DNA of 64,000 nt from PALSA-612 sp035652235 (GCA_035652235.1 DASREE010000016.1:28527-92526); one strand, 5' to 3'; shown: positions 8,568 to 16,363, numbered from the stretch's first letter. Numbers and translations: made by a program. The notes: a model not told the origin generated them from the letters alone.

Positions 8568-8986
8568 AGGAGCCTCCCGACCCGCTCGGCGGTCTGCCGC
8601 GCCGCCTCGACCTCCTGCTCGCTCCAGCGCCGCGCCCGCCCCAGCTGGTGCAGCGAGACGATCGCCACGACGCGCTCCGCGCGTGTGACCGGCGTCACGA
8701 TCTGGGCGCGCATGCCGCCGTACAGCTCGAGCATCGCACGGAAGTGCGGCTCCTCGGAGGCGAGCAGGCAGTCGTCCTGGACGACCTGCCGTCCCTGCTG
8801 CACCTCGCGCACGACCGGCTGGCGGCTCATGTCCGGTGTCGCCACCCCGCGGATGGACGGCACGCCCTCCGACAGCGCCTCGTGCGTCACCGGGAAGACG
8901 TCGCCGGGTACGTCCTGACGAAGCGTGACGCGGCTGGCGCCGGTCTGGACGAGCAGGTCGTGGAGGAGCGCGTCGATCTCGGTCAT
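8564..8986 (-). CDS. Small GAF-domain protein
   Basis: A 140-residue protein that is essentially one GAF domain (LLVQTGASRVTLRQDV at the start, then GGMRAQIVTPVTRAERVVAI, SLHQLGRARRWSEQEVEAAR at the end). GAF domains bind small ligands or report redox state; no output domain is attached. Translation is coupled to the amidase gene downstream, so it may sense the substrate or act as an accessory subunit; both are inference. Its ATG (8984-8986) is only 9 bp from the divergent amidohydrolase start. GATAAT (complement of 8999-9004) is the likely -10. Confidence 0.75.
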   Translation of the reverse strand: MTEIDALLHDLLVQTGASRVTLRQDVPGDVFPVTHEALSEGVPSIRGVATPDMSRQPVVREVQQGRQVVQDDCLLASEEPHFRAMLELYGGMRAQIVTPVTRAERVVAIVSLHQLGRARRWSEQEVEAARQTAERVGRLL

Positions 8987-8995
8987 GATCGCGCG

Positions 8996-9733
8996 GTGAT
9001 TATCGACGCTCACATGCACGTCGACCACCTCCCGGCGCTCGGCTGGGAGTTGGAGGCGGCCGCCTGCGTGCGCCGGCTGGACGAGGCCGGGATCGACAAG
9101 GGCGTGGTGATGACGATCGTCGACGCCCCCGAGGTGAACCCGGACGCGCTGGAGCTGATCGCGAACGCATGCGCCGCCTTTCCGGGGCGCCTGGAGGCGT
9201 TCGCGCGCCTGCACCCCTGGTACGACGAGGCGGTCGAGCTGCTCGAGCGGGCGATCTCCGGGTACGGCTTCAAGGGCCTCAAGCTCCACCCCGTGACGAC
9301 GATCGCGCACCCGGCCGTCGAGGAGACGCTGCGGCTGATCCGCGCGGCCGCAGCGCGCGGCGCGCCGACGCTGTTCCACTGCGGGGACGAGCCGCTGACG
9401 ACGCCGCTCGCGATCGCCCGCGCCGCCGAGGCCTGCCCGCAGGCGACGATCGTGCTCGGGCACATGGGCGGCTACTTCCACGTCGACGAGGCGATCGAGA
9501 CGGCCGAGCGCCTGCCGAACCTCATGCTCGAAAGCTCGGCCATGCCGTACCCGGCGAAGATCCGCGAGGCAGTCGTTCGGCTCGGGCCCGAGCGGGTGCT
9601 GTTCGCGAGCGACGGACCCGCCTGCTCGCCGCGGATCGAGCTGGAGAAGGTGCGGCTCGCCGGGCTCGAGCCGCAGGCGGAGCGGCTCGTGCTCGGCGGG
9701 AACGCGCGGCGGCTGCTGGAGCGCGTGCGGTGA
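8996..9733 (+). CDS. Amidohydrolase-2 family metal-dependent hydrolase
   Basis: The 245-residue TIM-barrel protein begins MIIDAHMHVDHLPA, giving the metal-binding HxH on strand 1. HCGDE near residue 125 and VLGHMGGYFH near residue 155 supply further ligands, and FASDGPACS near residue 205 supplies the catalytic Asp. Members are decarboxylases or hydrolases of the ACMSD/LigW/uronate group. The GTG at 8996 is chosen because the conserved barrel starts there. The next gene overlaps its stop (GTGA at 9730-9733) and is a degenerate homologue, which suggests that the two products form a heteromer. Confidence 0.85.
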   Translation: MIIDAHMHVDHLPALGWELEAAACVRRLDEAGIDKGVVMTIVDAPEVNPDALELIANACAAFPGRLEAFARLHPWYDEAVELLERAISGYGFKGLKLHPVTTIAHPAVEETLRLIRAAAARGAPTLFHCGDEPLTTPLAIARAAEACPQATIVLGHMGGYFHVDEAIETAERLPNLMLESSAMPYPAKIREAVVRLGPERVLFASDGPACSPRIELEKVRLAGLEPQAERLVLGGNARRLLERVR

Positions 9734-10428
9734 TCGTCGACTCGCTCGTCTTCCCCTGCCGGGATCTCGTCGAGCGTCTGGACGCGGCCGGCATCGACCG
9801 GGCCGTGCTCTGCCCGCCGCGGGCCCGGGGCGAGACGTACGCGCAGCTGAACGACCGCGTCGCGGTGGCGGCGCGCGCGCTCCCCGACCGCCTCGTCGCC
9901 TTCTGCCGCGTCGACCCGCTCGTCCCGGGCGCCGTCGGCGAGGCCCGGCGCGCGCTCGGCCAGCTCGGCTGCCGCGGGCTGTTCCTGCACCCGTGGGAGG
10001 ACGCGTTCCGGGTCACCGACCGCGCCGTCGATCCGCTGTGCGCGCTCGGAGCGCCCGTGATCGTCGCCACCGGCTATCCGTGGGTGGCGGAGGCGCTGCA
10101 GGTGGCGGAGCTCGCGCGCCGCCATCCCGGGACGACCTTCGTCGCCACGAACGGCGGCCAGCTCAACATCTCCGGCCTCGGCCAGACGGACGCGGAGCTC
10201 GCCGTCGCCTCGACGCCGAACCTGCACCTCCAGACCGCCGGCGTCTACCGCGAAGACTTCCTCGAGGGGATCGTGGCCCGGCACGGCGCCGAGCGCCTCC
10301 TGTTCGCGAGCGCCTGCCCCGTCTTCGACCCGCGGCTCGAGCTCCTGCGCGTGATGTGGGCGCCCGCCTTCACGGACGCCGACCAAGCGGCGATCCTCGC
10401 CGGCAACGCGGAGCGCCTGCTCGGTTGA
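9730..10428 (+). CDS. Amidohydrolase-fold protein without metal ligands (probable pseudoenzyme partner)
   Basis: The 232-residue protein aligns along its length with the preceding amidohydrolase but has lost the catalytic set. The N-terminal HxH is replaced by MIVDSLVFPC, the strand with GHMGG reads VATNGGQLN, and FASDGP reads FASACPVFD. Fold-type residues remain (GCRGLFLHPWED, GNAERLLG at the C-terminus matching GGNARRLLE). GTG 9730-9732 overlaps the previous stop, so the two are made in a coupled way. It may be a structural or regulatory subunit, or an enzyme with different chemistry. Confidence 0.75.
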   Translation: MIVDSLVFPCRDLVERLDAAGIDRAVLCPPRARGETYAQLNDRVAVAARALPDRLVAFCRVDPLVPGAVGEARRALGQLGCRGLFLHPWEDAFRVTDRAVDPLCALGAPVIVATGYPWVAEALQVAELARRHPGTTFVATNGGQLNISGLGQTDAELAVASTPNLHLQTAGVYREDFLEGIVARHGAERLLFASACPVFDPRLELLRVMWAPAFTDADQAAILAGNAERLLG

Positions 10429-10501
10429 GGACCCCGCGGCCGAGTCAGGCGTGACGCACGCGATCACCCCGGACGGCAGCCACGGCGGCGGGACCGCGAT
10501 C

Positions 10502-10526
10502 AGGTCGAAATCATCTTCTTCTCGAT
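10502..10526. repeat. Left copy of a perfect 25-bp direct repeat
   Basis: The 25 bases starting AGGTCGAAATCATC are identical to 11320-11344. The right copy is the 3' end of the ornithine-cyclodeaminase-family gene, encoding the last residues EKKMIST. The left copy would encode the same peptide tail with a TGA stop but has no gene attached. The 793 bp between the copies hold a truncated XRE gene and a small membrane protein. A 7-bp hairpin (GATTGAG/CTCAATC, 10524-10540) overlaps the repeat edge and is followed by the AT-rich AAAATAAAAGG. Confidence 0.85.
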
Positions 10527-10575
10527 TGAGCGGCTCAATCAAAATAAAAGGTTGAGCTGCTCTTTCTACCCGCCT

Positions 10576-10749
10576 TTTGAGGAGGTTGGTGAGGCTTGGG
10601 TTTCGTTCGCCGCGCTCGATGCCGCTGACGTGGCTCCGGTCGAGCCGTGCTCCCAGGGCGAGTCTCTCCTGCGAGAGTCCGGCCTCGGCGCGTAGCTCGC
10701 GGAGAGCCTGACCGTAGGCGAGATGAGCGGGTGAGCACAACTCGGCCAC
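10576..10749 (-). pseudogene. Truncated XRE-type helix-turn-helix regulator
   Basis: From GTG 10749 the reading frame encodes a complete XRE DNA-binding helix set: ALRELRAEAGLSQERLALGA, then DRSHVSGIERGERNPSLTNLL. After residue 57 the similarity stops. No family C-terminus or nearby stop follows, and the frame runs on into sequence antisense to the amidohydrolase gene. The gene has therefore lost its 3' part about 50 bp from the left 25-bp repeat, consistent with breakage when the flanked segment was formed. It is divergent from the small membrane protein. Confidence 0.65.
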
Positions 10750-10767
10750 CGCTCACACGGTTGCAAC

Positions 10768-10796
10768 TTGATGCATATCGGTCTACGGTCTACAAG
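10768..10796 (+). promoter_or_regulatory. Probable promoter of the small membrane protein gene
   Basis: TTGATG (10768-10773), a 17-bp spacer and TACAAG (10791-10796) precede the ATG at 10833. The spacer contains a tandem CGGTCTA repeat, a possible regulator site between the divergent XRE remnant and the membrane-protein gene. The patch is AT-rich compared with its surroundings. Confidence 0.45.
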
Positions 10797-10832
10797 TCAC
10801 ATAGCGACTCTCGCTGCACCGTGGAGGACCGC

Positions 10833-11183
10833 ATGAGCGCAGTCAAGTTCGCTTTCCGGGCCGTGGGGGGCACTCTGAAGTGGGCGTTGATCGTCGGCGG
10901 GCTGGTGATCGTGGCGGTGGTGATCGTGGCGATCGTCGGCCTGGGCAAGGGCGTCAGTGACGCGAACAAGACCGCTGCTCGCGTCGCGCCGCTGATGAGC
11001 AAGGTGCACTTGGGGGAGACGGAACGCCAGGTGCGGTCGTTCCTCGGTGCGCCGGACAGCACGCAGCAACAGACGGATGCATCTGGGCGGACCGATTATT
11101 GGTACTACGGCACGCTGGCGACAAAGGGCACGTGGCAGCTGGTGTTCACGAACGGTCGGCTGACGGCGAAGAACCGCTATTGA
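10833..11183 (+). CDS. Small membrane-anchored protein with BamE/SmpA-like domain
   Basis: The 116-residue protein has a single strongly hydrophobic segment (residues about 15-42, LKWALIVGGLVIVAVVIVAI) and an outer domain with HLGETERQVRSFLGAPDST and DYWYYGTLATKGTWQLVFTN. That is the helix-then-sheet pattern of the SmpA/OmlA (BamE) fold, used in actinomycetes by small secreted proteins of unknown role. GGAGG lies 8 nt before the ATG. It sits inside the segment bounded by the 25-bp repeats, with a truncated XRE gene divergent from it. Function unknown. Confidence 0.7.
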   Translation: MSAVKFAFRAVGGTLKWALIVGGLVIVAVVIVAIVGLGKGVSDANKTAARVAPLMSKVHLGETERQVRSFLGAPDSTQQQTDASGRTDYWYYGTLATKGTWQLVFTNGRLTAKNRY

Positions 11184-11317
11184 CGAGGGATACGCGCCCT
11201 CGCAGATCCAAGCCAGATCCACCGCCCAGCTCCGAGGTAACTTCCACCTAGCGATCGAACGGTCGCCACGAAGCGACGCAAGCACGAGCTCGGCGGTCTG
11301 AGGCTCGCTCGCTAACG

Positions 11318-12331
11318 CTAGGTCGAAATCATCTTCTTCTCGATGCCGACGCCGGCCGCGAGCGCGCGCTCGTACTCGAGCGGCACCGTCGCCGAGTCCT
11401 GGAGCGCGATCCCGGTCGAGTCGAAGACGGTGATCTCGTCGTCCGACCGACGGCCCTCCAGCTCGCCGCAGATCACCTTGCCGATCTCGCCGGCGACGTC
11501 GGCTTCCGAGATCAGCCCCTCGCGCAGCGCGACGTTGATCTCGCCGTCCTCGCGGCACTGACGGATGTCGTCGACGAAGATGCGCGCCCGCCGCAGCGTC
11601 CGCGGGTCGAGCTCCTGCTCCCCGGCGAGGTCGGCGCCGAGCGCGGCGATGTGCGTGCCCGGCGACACCCACGCATCGTCGACCAGGAAGCGGCGCGCAT
11701 GCGTGCCGGTGACGATCACGTCCGCCCCGCGCACCGCCTGCTCGACGTCCGTCGTCGGCTTCAACTCGAGGTGCGGGTAGGCCGGCTGCTCCTCGCCGAG
11801 GAAGCGGTCGAGCGACTGGCGCGTCCGGCTCCAGATCCGAACCTCGCGCCAGGGGAAGACCTCGTTGCACGTCGCGAGAGCGCCCTTGCCGACGCTGCCC
11901 GCGCCGAGGATGGCGAGCACGGACGAGTCCCTGCGTGCGAGCCACTTCGCCGAGACGGCGGCGGACGCGCCCGTTCGCATGAGCGTGTGGTGGGAGCCGT
12001 CGCAGATCGCAAGCGGGAAGCCCGTCTCCGGATGCGTGTAGACGAGGATGGAGAAGACGGCCGGGAGGTCGTAGGCGGCGTTGCCCTCCCGAATCGACAC
12101 CCACTTGCACGCCGCCGCCTCCGGCTCCTCGATCCACGAGGGCATCACCTCCCACTCGCCCCGGTAGCGGTCGAGGACGATGTGCCCCTTCGGCTCCATG
12201 TACGCGCGGCCGAGGCCGTGCATGCGGAAGGCGTGCTCGACGCAGTCGTTGTACTCCGCCGGGGTGAGCAGGCCGATCATGTCGGTCCGCCCGAGGATCA
12301 GCGTCTTGCGGTTGCGCCAGGATTCGGCCAC
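11318..12331 (-). CDS. Ornithine cyclodeaminase / mu-crystallin family protein
   Basis: The 337-residue protein has the family layout: an N-terminal dimerisation region (AEYNDCVEHAFRMHGLG), a Rossmann NAD-binding core with VLAILGAGSVGKGALATCNE near residue 140, and VRIWSRTRQSLDRF, then VIVTGTHARRFLVDDAWVSP. Family members deaminate ornithine to proline or reduce imino acids such as ketimines; which applies here is open. It starts at GTG 12331, six nt after a TAGAGT (-10-like, complement of 12338-12343) that overlaps the stop of the DUF309-like gene. Its 3' end is duplicated at 10502-10526. Confidence 0.88.
   Translation of the reverse strand: MAESWRNRKTLILGRTDMIGLLTPAEYNDCVEHAFRMHGLGRAYMEPKGHIVLDRYRGEWEVMPSWIEEPEAAACKWVSIREGNAAYDLPAVFSILVYTHPETGFPLAICDGSHHTLMRTGASAAVSAKWLARRDSSVLAILGAGSVGKGALATCNEVFPWREVRIWSRTRQSLDRFLGEEQPAYPHLELKPTTDVEQAVRGADVIVTGTHARRFLVDDAWVSPGTHIAALGADLAGEQELDPRTLRRARIFVDDIRQCREDGEINVALREGLISEADVAGEIGKVICGELEGRRSDDEITVFDSTGIALQDSATVPLEYERALAAGVGIEKKMIST
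11320..11344. repeat. Right copy of the 25-bp direct repeat (3' end of ornithine cyclodeaminase-family gene)
   Basis: Identical to 10502-10526. On the minus strand this copy is the last codons and part of the stop of the intact gene 11318-12331. Preservation of the gene's end beside an extra copy is what site-specific integration into a gene's 3' end leaves, although no integrase gene is present. Confidence 0.85.
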
Positions 12332-12340
12332 GAGCCGACT

Positions 12341-12649
12341 CTACGACCCGACCTCGCGCTCGACAAGCGCCACGAGCTCGCGCAGGTCGACCTCCTCCGC
12401 CTCGGGCAGGAACGGCTGCAGGCGGGCTCGCGCCCGCTCGAGCTGACGCCGCGCCCGCACGCCGTCTCCCTCCTGCGCGCGGCAGCCGGCCGCCGCCAGA
12501 TGATGGAGCCCGCGCACGAGCTCGCCGCCGGCCTCGAAGCCCCGCTCGAGCGCCGCCGCGGCCGCCGCGTACGCACCCTCCCGCATGTGCCGCTCCGCCG
12601 CCCAGACGGCGGCGCGTGCGCGAAGGTGTGGCGGCGGCCAGTCGTCCAT
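12341..12649 (-). CDS. Small helical protein, DUF309-like
   Basis: The 102-residue protein is all-helical. It has ELVRGLHHLAAAGCRAQEGD followed by ARRQLERARARLQPF, matching the DUF309 pattern of a hydrophobic GL-x-A-A helix and a second basic helix. The family has no proven function. Its ATG (12647-12649) lies 24 bp from the start of the divergent M20 gene, with TACACT (complement of 12657-12662) seven nt upstream as the likely -10 of a leaderless mRNA. The ornithine-cyclodeaminase-like gene follows on the same strand after 9 bp. Confidence 0.65.
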   Translation of the reverse strand: MDDWPPPHLRARAAVWAAERHMREGAYAAAAAALERGFEAGGELVRGLHHLAAAGCRAQEGDGVRARRQLERARARLQPFLPEAEEVDLRELVALVEREVGS

Positions 12650-12656
12650 GGCAGCG

Positions 12657-12666
12657 AGTGTAGAGT
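12657..12666. promoter_or_regulatory. Overlapping divergent -10 hexamers for two leaderless genes
   Basis: On the minus strand TACACT (complement of 12657-12662) lies seven nt before the DUF309-like ATG. On the plus strand TAGAGT (12661-12666) lies seven nt before GTG 12674 of the M20 hydrolase. The two hexamers overlap by two bases, so RNA polymerase binding for the two genes should exclude each other. Confidence 0.5.
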
Positions 12667-12673
12667 CAGGCTC

Positions 12674-13915
12674 GTGGTGGATCGGGAGCGCAGCGCGACC
12701 CGTATCGAGCGCGACGTGGAGACGCTCGCCGGCCCGGCGTACACGCTCTCCGACCGGGCCATCTGCCGCTACGCCTATACGGACGCATACCGGGCGACGC
12801 TCGACTACTTCGCGCGCGCGCTCGCCGAGCTCGGCTTCGAGATCTCCCACGACCCGGTCGGCACGCTCGTCGCGCGGAACCGGCCGGCCGGTGAGCCGGT
12901 GTTCGGCATCGGCTCGCACTGCGACTCGAACCGCAACGGCGGTCGCTACGACGGCACCATGGGCGTGGTCGCGGCGCTCGAGGTCTGCCGGCTGAACGAG
13001 GAGCTGGGCCTCGGGCTGCCGCTGCAGCTGATCTCCTTCCTGGAGGAGGAGGGCTCCGGGTTCGGCCAGATGCTGCTCGGCAGCCGGATCATGCTCCAGC
13101 GCGTGACCGAAGAGGAGCTGCGCGAGTCGTTTCGCGCGCTCGACGACGGGCGGTCGTTCTGGGAGCACGCCGAGGCGGCCGGCCACGAGCCCGCGCGCTG
13201 GCGCGAGTCGATCCACGTCCTCGACGACCTGACCGGCTGGATCGAGATGCACATCGAGCAGGCTCGGGTGCTGCAGGACACCGGCAAGCGGCTCGGCATC
13301 GTCACGGCGATCGCCGGCTACGTCCACGCCGACGTGACGGTGCACGGGCGCGGCGACCACGCCGGCGCGACGCCCATGGACCTCCGGCTCGACCCGACGC
13401 TTCCTCTCGCCGAGACGATCCTCGAGCTCGAGCGCCTCGCGCGCGAGGCCGGCAAGGGAACGGTCGGGACGGTAGGCGAGATCGAGCCGGCGCCCGGGCT
13501 GATCAACGCGATCGCGGAGCGCGTCCGCTTCTCGCTCGACATCCGTGGGCCCGACGACGATGCCTACCGGGCCGTCGCGCGCGACGTGGCCGCCTTCGCC
13601 GAGCAGGCGGCGGAGCGGCGCGGGATGCGTGCCGAGTACGCGCAGCGGCAGACGCTTGCGGCGACGCCGCTCGACGACCGCATCGTCGGCGCGCTCGAGC
13701 AGGCGGCGGCCGCGACCGGCGAGCCGTACATGCGCATGCACTCCGGGGCTGCGCACGACACGATGTGCGTCGCCGAGCGGGTGCCGAGCGCGATGCTCTT
13801 CGTCCCCTGCAGGGACGGGATCAGCCACTCGCCGCTCGAGGAGGCGAGCCCTGCCGACGCGGCGCTCGCAGCCGAGGTGATGCTGAACGCGATCGCCGCG
13901 CTCCAGGCCGCGTAG
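12674..13915 (+). CDS. M20-family Zn hydrolase: N-carbamoyl amino acid hydrolase / allantoate amidohydrolase type
   Basis: The 413-residue protein has the di-metal M20 ligands in order: GIGSHCDSNRNGGRYDG near residue 90 (His, Asp), FLEEEGSGF near residue 125 (Glu), HIEQARVL near residue 195 (His) and DGISHSPLEEAS near residue 380 (His). The first motif with GGRYDG and the HIEQ motif place it in the beta-ureidopropionase/allantoate/L-carbamoylase branch. It would release ammonia and CO2 from N-carbamoyl compounds, the step after dihydropyrimidinase (16360-17781). Start choice between adjacent GTG 12674 and 12677 is open. Confidence 0.9.
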   Translation: MVDRERSATRIERDVETLAGPAYTLSDRAICRYAYTDAYRATLDYFARALAELGFEISHDPVGTLVARNRPAGEPVFGIGSHCDSNRNGGRYDGTMGVVAALEVCRLNEELGLGLPLQLISFLEEEGSGFGQMLLGSRIMLQRVTEEELRESFRALDDGRSFWEHAEAAGHEPARWRESIHVLDDLTGWIEMHIEQARVLQDTGKRLGIVTAIAGYVHADVTVHGRGDHAGATPMDLRLDPTLPLAETILELERLAREAGKGTVGTVGEIEPAPGLINAIAERVRFSLDIRGPDDDAYRAVARDVAAFAEQAAERRGMRAEYAQRQTLAATPLDDRIVGALEQAAAATGEPYMRMHSGAAHDTMCVAERVPSAMLFVPCRDGISHSPLEEASPADAALAAEVMLNAIAALQAA

Positions 13916-14121
13916 CCCGGAGCTGACGGGAGCCGAGGGCCGGCGAGTGGCGCCGCAGGCAGACGACCGCTCGCGAGAGCGCGACCTCCCGCGAGAGGGC
14001 GCGTGGCCTCGCGCAAGCGGACGCGACCGCGTCCGCGACGTGACCCCAAGCGGGAGAGCCCTGGGGAGGGCGAGCCGCCCAGCCGTCGGGAACGGCAGCC
14101 CGCGAGACACGCCGGCCGAGC

Positions 14122-14144
14122 CCTCGTAACAGACTGTTACGAGG
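14122..14144. repeat. 23-nt perfect palindrome CCTCGTAACAG-A-CTGTTACGAGG
   Basis: Two exact 11-nt arms lie around a central A. The core AACAGACTGTT recurs with variations at 14210-14262 and at 23333-23406 in this window. Confidence 0.75.
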
Positions 14145-14209
14145 TGAGGTTGTCGGGCTCCTGAGCGCGCAGGAGCGCCGTTCTCGGGCGCGCATCCCGC
14201 GTCTCCGCT

Positions 14210-14262
14210 CACGTAACACAGTCTGTTACGTGGCACGAGGCAGTCTGTTACGTGGCACGAGG
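14210..14262. repeat. Inverted repeat plus 22-bp perfect tandem duplication with the same CAGTCTGTTACGTG core
   Basis: CACGTAACA (14210-14218) pairs with TGTTACGTG (14224-14232) across a 5-nt loop. The 22 bases from 14219, beginning CAGTCTGTTACGTGG, are repeated exactly at 14241-14262. The unit shares CAGTCTGTT with the two copies at 23.3-23.4 kb. Confidence 0.75.
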
Positions 14263-14324
14263 CCTGCGCCTTGGCAAGGCGTGGGGAGGTCGGGCGGACG
14301 GCGGGCGACGGGTCGCGGAACGCG

Positions 14325-15539
14325 TCAGGGCTCGCTCGCCGCCAGCGCGCCCCGCGCGCCCAGGCGCGCAGCGCTCGGCAGGAGGACGAGCGCGATCCCC
14401 CACGCGGCTGCGAGCAGGCCGAAGCCGAGCCGCCCGCCCCCCGGGCCGGAGAACGTCAGCCCGACGAGCGGCGTCGCCGCGAGCGCGACGAGCGCCGCCG
14501 CCGAGTTGACGAAGCCGACGGCGGTCGCCGGTGCGTCGGGCCGCGTCAGCGCCGCGCCGGTGAAGGAGGGCGCGAAGGGGATCCCGGCCGCGAGCCCCAC
14601 CAGCGCCGCCCCCACCACCGCCAGCGCCGTCGGCCGCGCGGCGGCAAGCGCCGCCGTGCCGAGCGCCCCGGCGACGAGGCTCCCGGCGACGGCGATCCGC
14701 GTCCGCTCCGGCCGCTCACGCAGGATCCAGCCACCGAGGGGCCGCGTGGCGATGCCGAGGGTGAGCGTCAGCGCCCCGACGAGGCCGGCCGACCCCTTCG
14801 TCAGCCCGCCGTGGCGATGGAGGAGCGTCACGACCCAGTTGCCGATGACGATGCTCAGGCCGAGCGAGGCGGCGTAGAGGACGGCCAATCGGTAGAGCCG
14901 CGCGTCGCGGAAGACCCCCACCGGCGCGTGCGCGGCCCGCGCCGCTCCCGTCCGCGCCGTGTCGCCGGGCCCTGCGGCCAGGACCAGAGCACCCGCGAGA
15001 CCGACGAGGACGGCCGTGGCGTACGGCGCGCGCCAGCCGATCGCGCTCTCGACCGGCGGCACGATCGCGAGCGCGAGCCCACCGCCCGCCAGGGCGACGC
15101 CGCCGAACAGGCCCTGGGCAAAGGGCGAACCGCCCTGCACGCGCACGTAGGCGCTTCCCGACACGAACGAGATTCCGGTGCCAACGCCGGTCAGCGCCCG
15201 TGCGGCGAGCGCGAGCGCCGTGTCCGGCGTCGCCAGCGCGACCGCGTTGAAGCAGACGATCAGCGCGATGCCGGCGAGCGACACCCGGCGCTCGCCCAGC
15301 CGGTCGCTCGCCCTGCCGGCCGGCATCTGCAGCAGGAGGTGCGTGACGAAAAGCGCGGTCGCAAACAGGCCGACGGTGGCGAGGCCGACGCCGTAGCTCG
15401 CCGCCAGCTGCTGGGCGACGGCGCCCGTGTTCGAGATGTTCCAGCCCGAGGCGAGCCCGGCTGCGCAGCCGCCGGCGACCGCCCGGCGGACGGCGGCGGG
15501 TGGCTCGGGCTGCGACCCGCCCGGCCGCGTCACTGCCAC
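14325..15539 (-). CDS. Major facilitator superfamily transporter
   Basis: The 404-residue protein is highly hydrophobic with about 12 predicted membrane helices. The loop after helix 2, MPAGRASDRLGERRVSLAG, is the MFS motif A region, and the second half has a matching GGWILRERPERTR loop. The substrate cannot be read from sequence. The genes that follow on the same strand are separated from it, but its neighbours (M20 hydrolase, isochorismatase-fold amidase, hydantoinase) suggest uptake of a ureide, pyrimidine or amide. The start could be GTG 15539 or GTG 15533; neither has a clear ribosome site. Confidence 0.85.
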   Translation of the reverse strand: MAVTRPGGSQPEPPAAVRRAVAGGCAAGLASGWNISNTGAVAQQLAASYGVGLATVGLFATALFVTHLLLQMPAGRASDRLGERRVSLAGIALIVCFNAVALATPDTALALAARALTGVGTGISFVSGSAYVRVQGGSPFAQGLFGGVALAGGGLALAIVPPVESAIGWRAPYATAVLVGLAGALVLAAGPGDTARTGAARAAHAPVGVFRDARLYRLAVLYAASLGLSIVIGNWVVTLLHRHGGLTKGSAGLVGALTLTLGIATRPLGGWILRERPERTRIAVAGSLVAGALGTAALAAARPTALAVVGAALVGLAAGIPFAPSFTGAALTRPDAPATAVGFVNSAAALVALAATPLVGLTFSGPGGGRLGFGLLAAAWGIALVLLPSAARLGARGALAASEP

Positions 15540-15709
15540 TCGCCCCGGGGAGGGCGGTGTCGACTCCTGGCCGTTGCGAGCGCGGGTCCCGGGCGCACCG
15601 CGTACGCGTGCGCACGCCCTGCGGCGACCGGACGCCTGCGCACGGAGGCTGCTGCCATGCTCGCCACGACCCGCGTCCTCGTCCCGGGGAGGCGCGGCCG
15701 CCTCCGCTG

Positions 15710-16363
15710 TCACATCGCGGCGCCCACCCGGCCGGGCACGCTCTCGACGTACGCCAGCGCCTCCTCGAGGGGGACGACGTCCGCGTACTTCGCCTGGATG
15801 TCGAACAGGTTCGCCTCGTGCGGGGCCTGCGCCCGGTCGCCGACGCACTCGCGCGGTACGAGCGTCGGCCAGCCGTACTGGAGCAGGTCGATCGCCGTCG
15901 CGCGGATGCAGCCGCTCGTCGTCGCCCCGCAGAGGACGACCGTGTCCACCCCCTGCGTGACGAGGATGGAGGCGAGGTTCGTACCGAAGAAGCCCGAGGC
16001 GCCCTTCTTGACCACGACCGGCTCGTCCTCGCGCCGCTCGAGCCGCGGGTCGATCTCGACCCAGCGGCCGCCGAGCTCGAGCTCGCCGAGCGCCGGCACC
16101 TTCTGCAGCCACAGTCCGCCGTCCTTGCCGCTTCGCTCGAAACCGATCGTCGTGAACACGATCGGCAGCCCCTTCTCCCGGGCGACGTCGAGGAGCCGCT
16201 TCGTCGCCTCCACCTCCGCGGTCATGTCGGCCCCGAGCGCGCAGGCCGGGTCGGTGAAGCCGCACGAGAAGTCGACGACGAGGACGGCCGGGCGCGAGCC
16301 GCGGGTGACCGCCTGCCCGAGCCCGGCCTTCGCGTACACCTCCCGCGCCTGCTCGTCGCTCAT
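15710..16363 (-). CDS. Isochorismatase-fold cysteine amidohydrolase (N-carbamoylsarcosine amidase-like)
   Basis: The 217-residue protein shows the catalytic triad of the cysteine-hydrolase group: Asp in VLVVDFSCGFTDP near residue 30, Lys in VVVKKGASGFFGTN near residue 120, and Cys in LCGATTSGCIRATA near residue 155. N-carbamoylsarcosine amidase, which releases ammonia and CO2, is the closest in motif; ureidoacrylate and nicotinamide hydrolases share the fold. Its ATG overlaps the stop of the hydantoinase (ATGA at 16360-16363), so the product of ring opening is probably its substrate. There is no signal peptide. Confidence 0.88.
   Translation of the reverse strand: MSDEQAREVYAKAGLGQAVTRGSRPAVLVVDFSCGFTDPACALGADMTAEVEATKRLLDVAREKGLPIVFTTIGFERSGKDGGLWLQKVPALGELELGGRWVEIDPRLERREDEPVVVKKGASGFFGTNLASILVTQGVDTVVLCGATTSGCIRATAIDLLQYGWPTLVPRECVGDRAQAPHEANLFDIQAKYADVVPLEEALAYVESVPGRVGAAM

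Larger units (their letters stand above)
13919..14324. other. 406-bp non-coding region rich in palindromes, between convergent genes
   Basis: No credible gene is seen. The left part has a perfect stem GCGGACGCG/CGCGTCCGC (14017-14036, 2-nt loop). The right part holds three ACAG-CTGT-type palindromes or half sites (listed separately). Both flanking genes end here, so some hairpins may terminate transcription, but the repeated TAACAG/CTGTTA arms look like a family of recognition sites or repeats. Confidence 0.7.

Noticed and set aside
10430..10500. Small RNA or riboswitch between the amidohydrolase and the left 25-bp repeat
   Set aside because: The 70 bases show no stable conserved fold or promoter that I can support.
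13930..14110. Plus-strand frame of about 60 codons in the palindrome region
   Set aside because: Codon content is driven by palindromic GC-rich DNA, there is no ribosome site and no recognisable protein.
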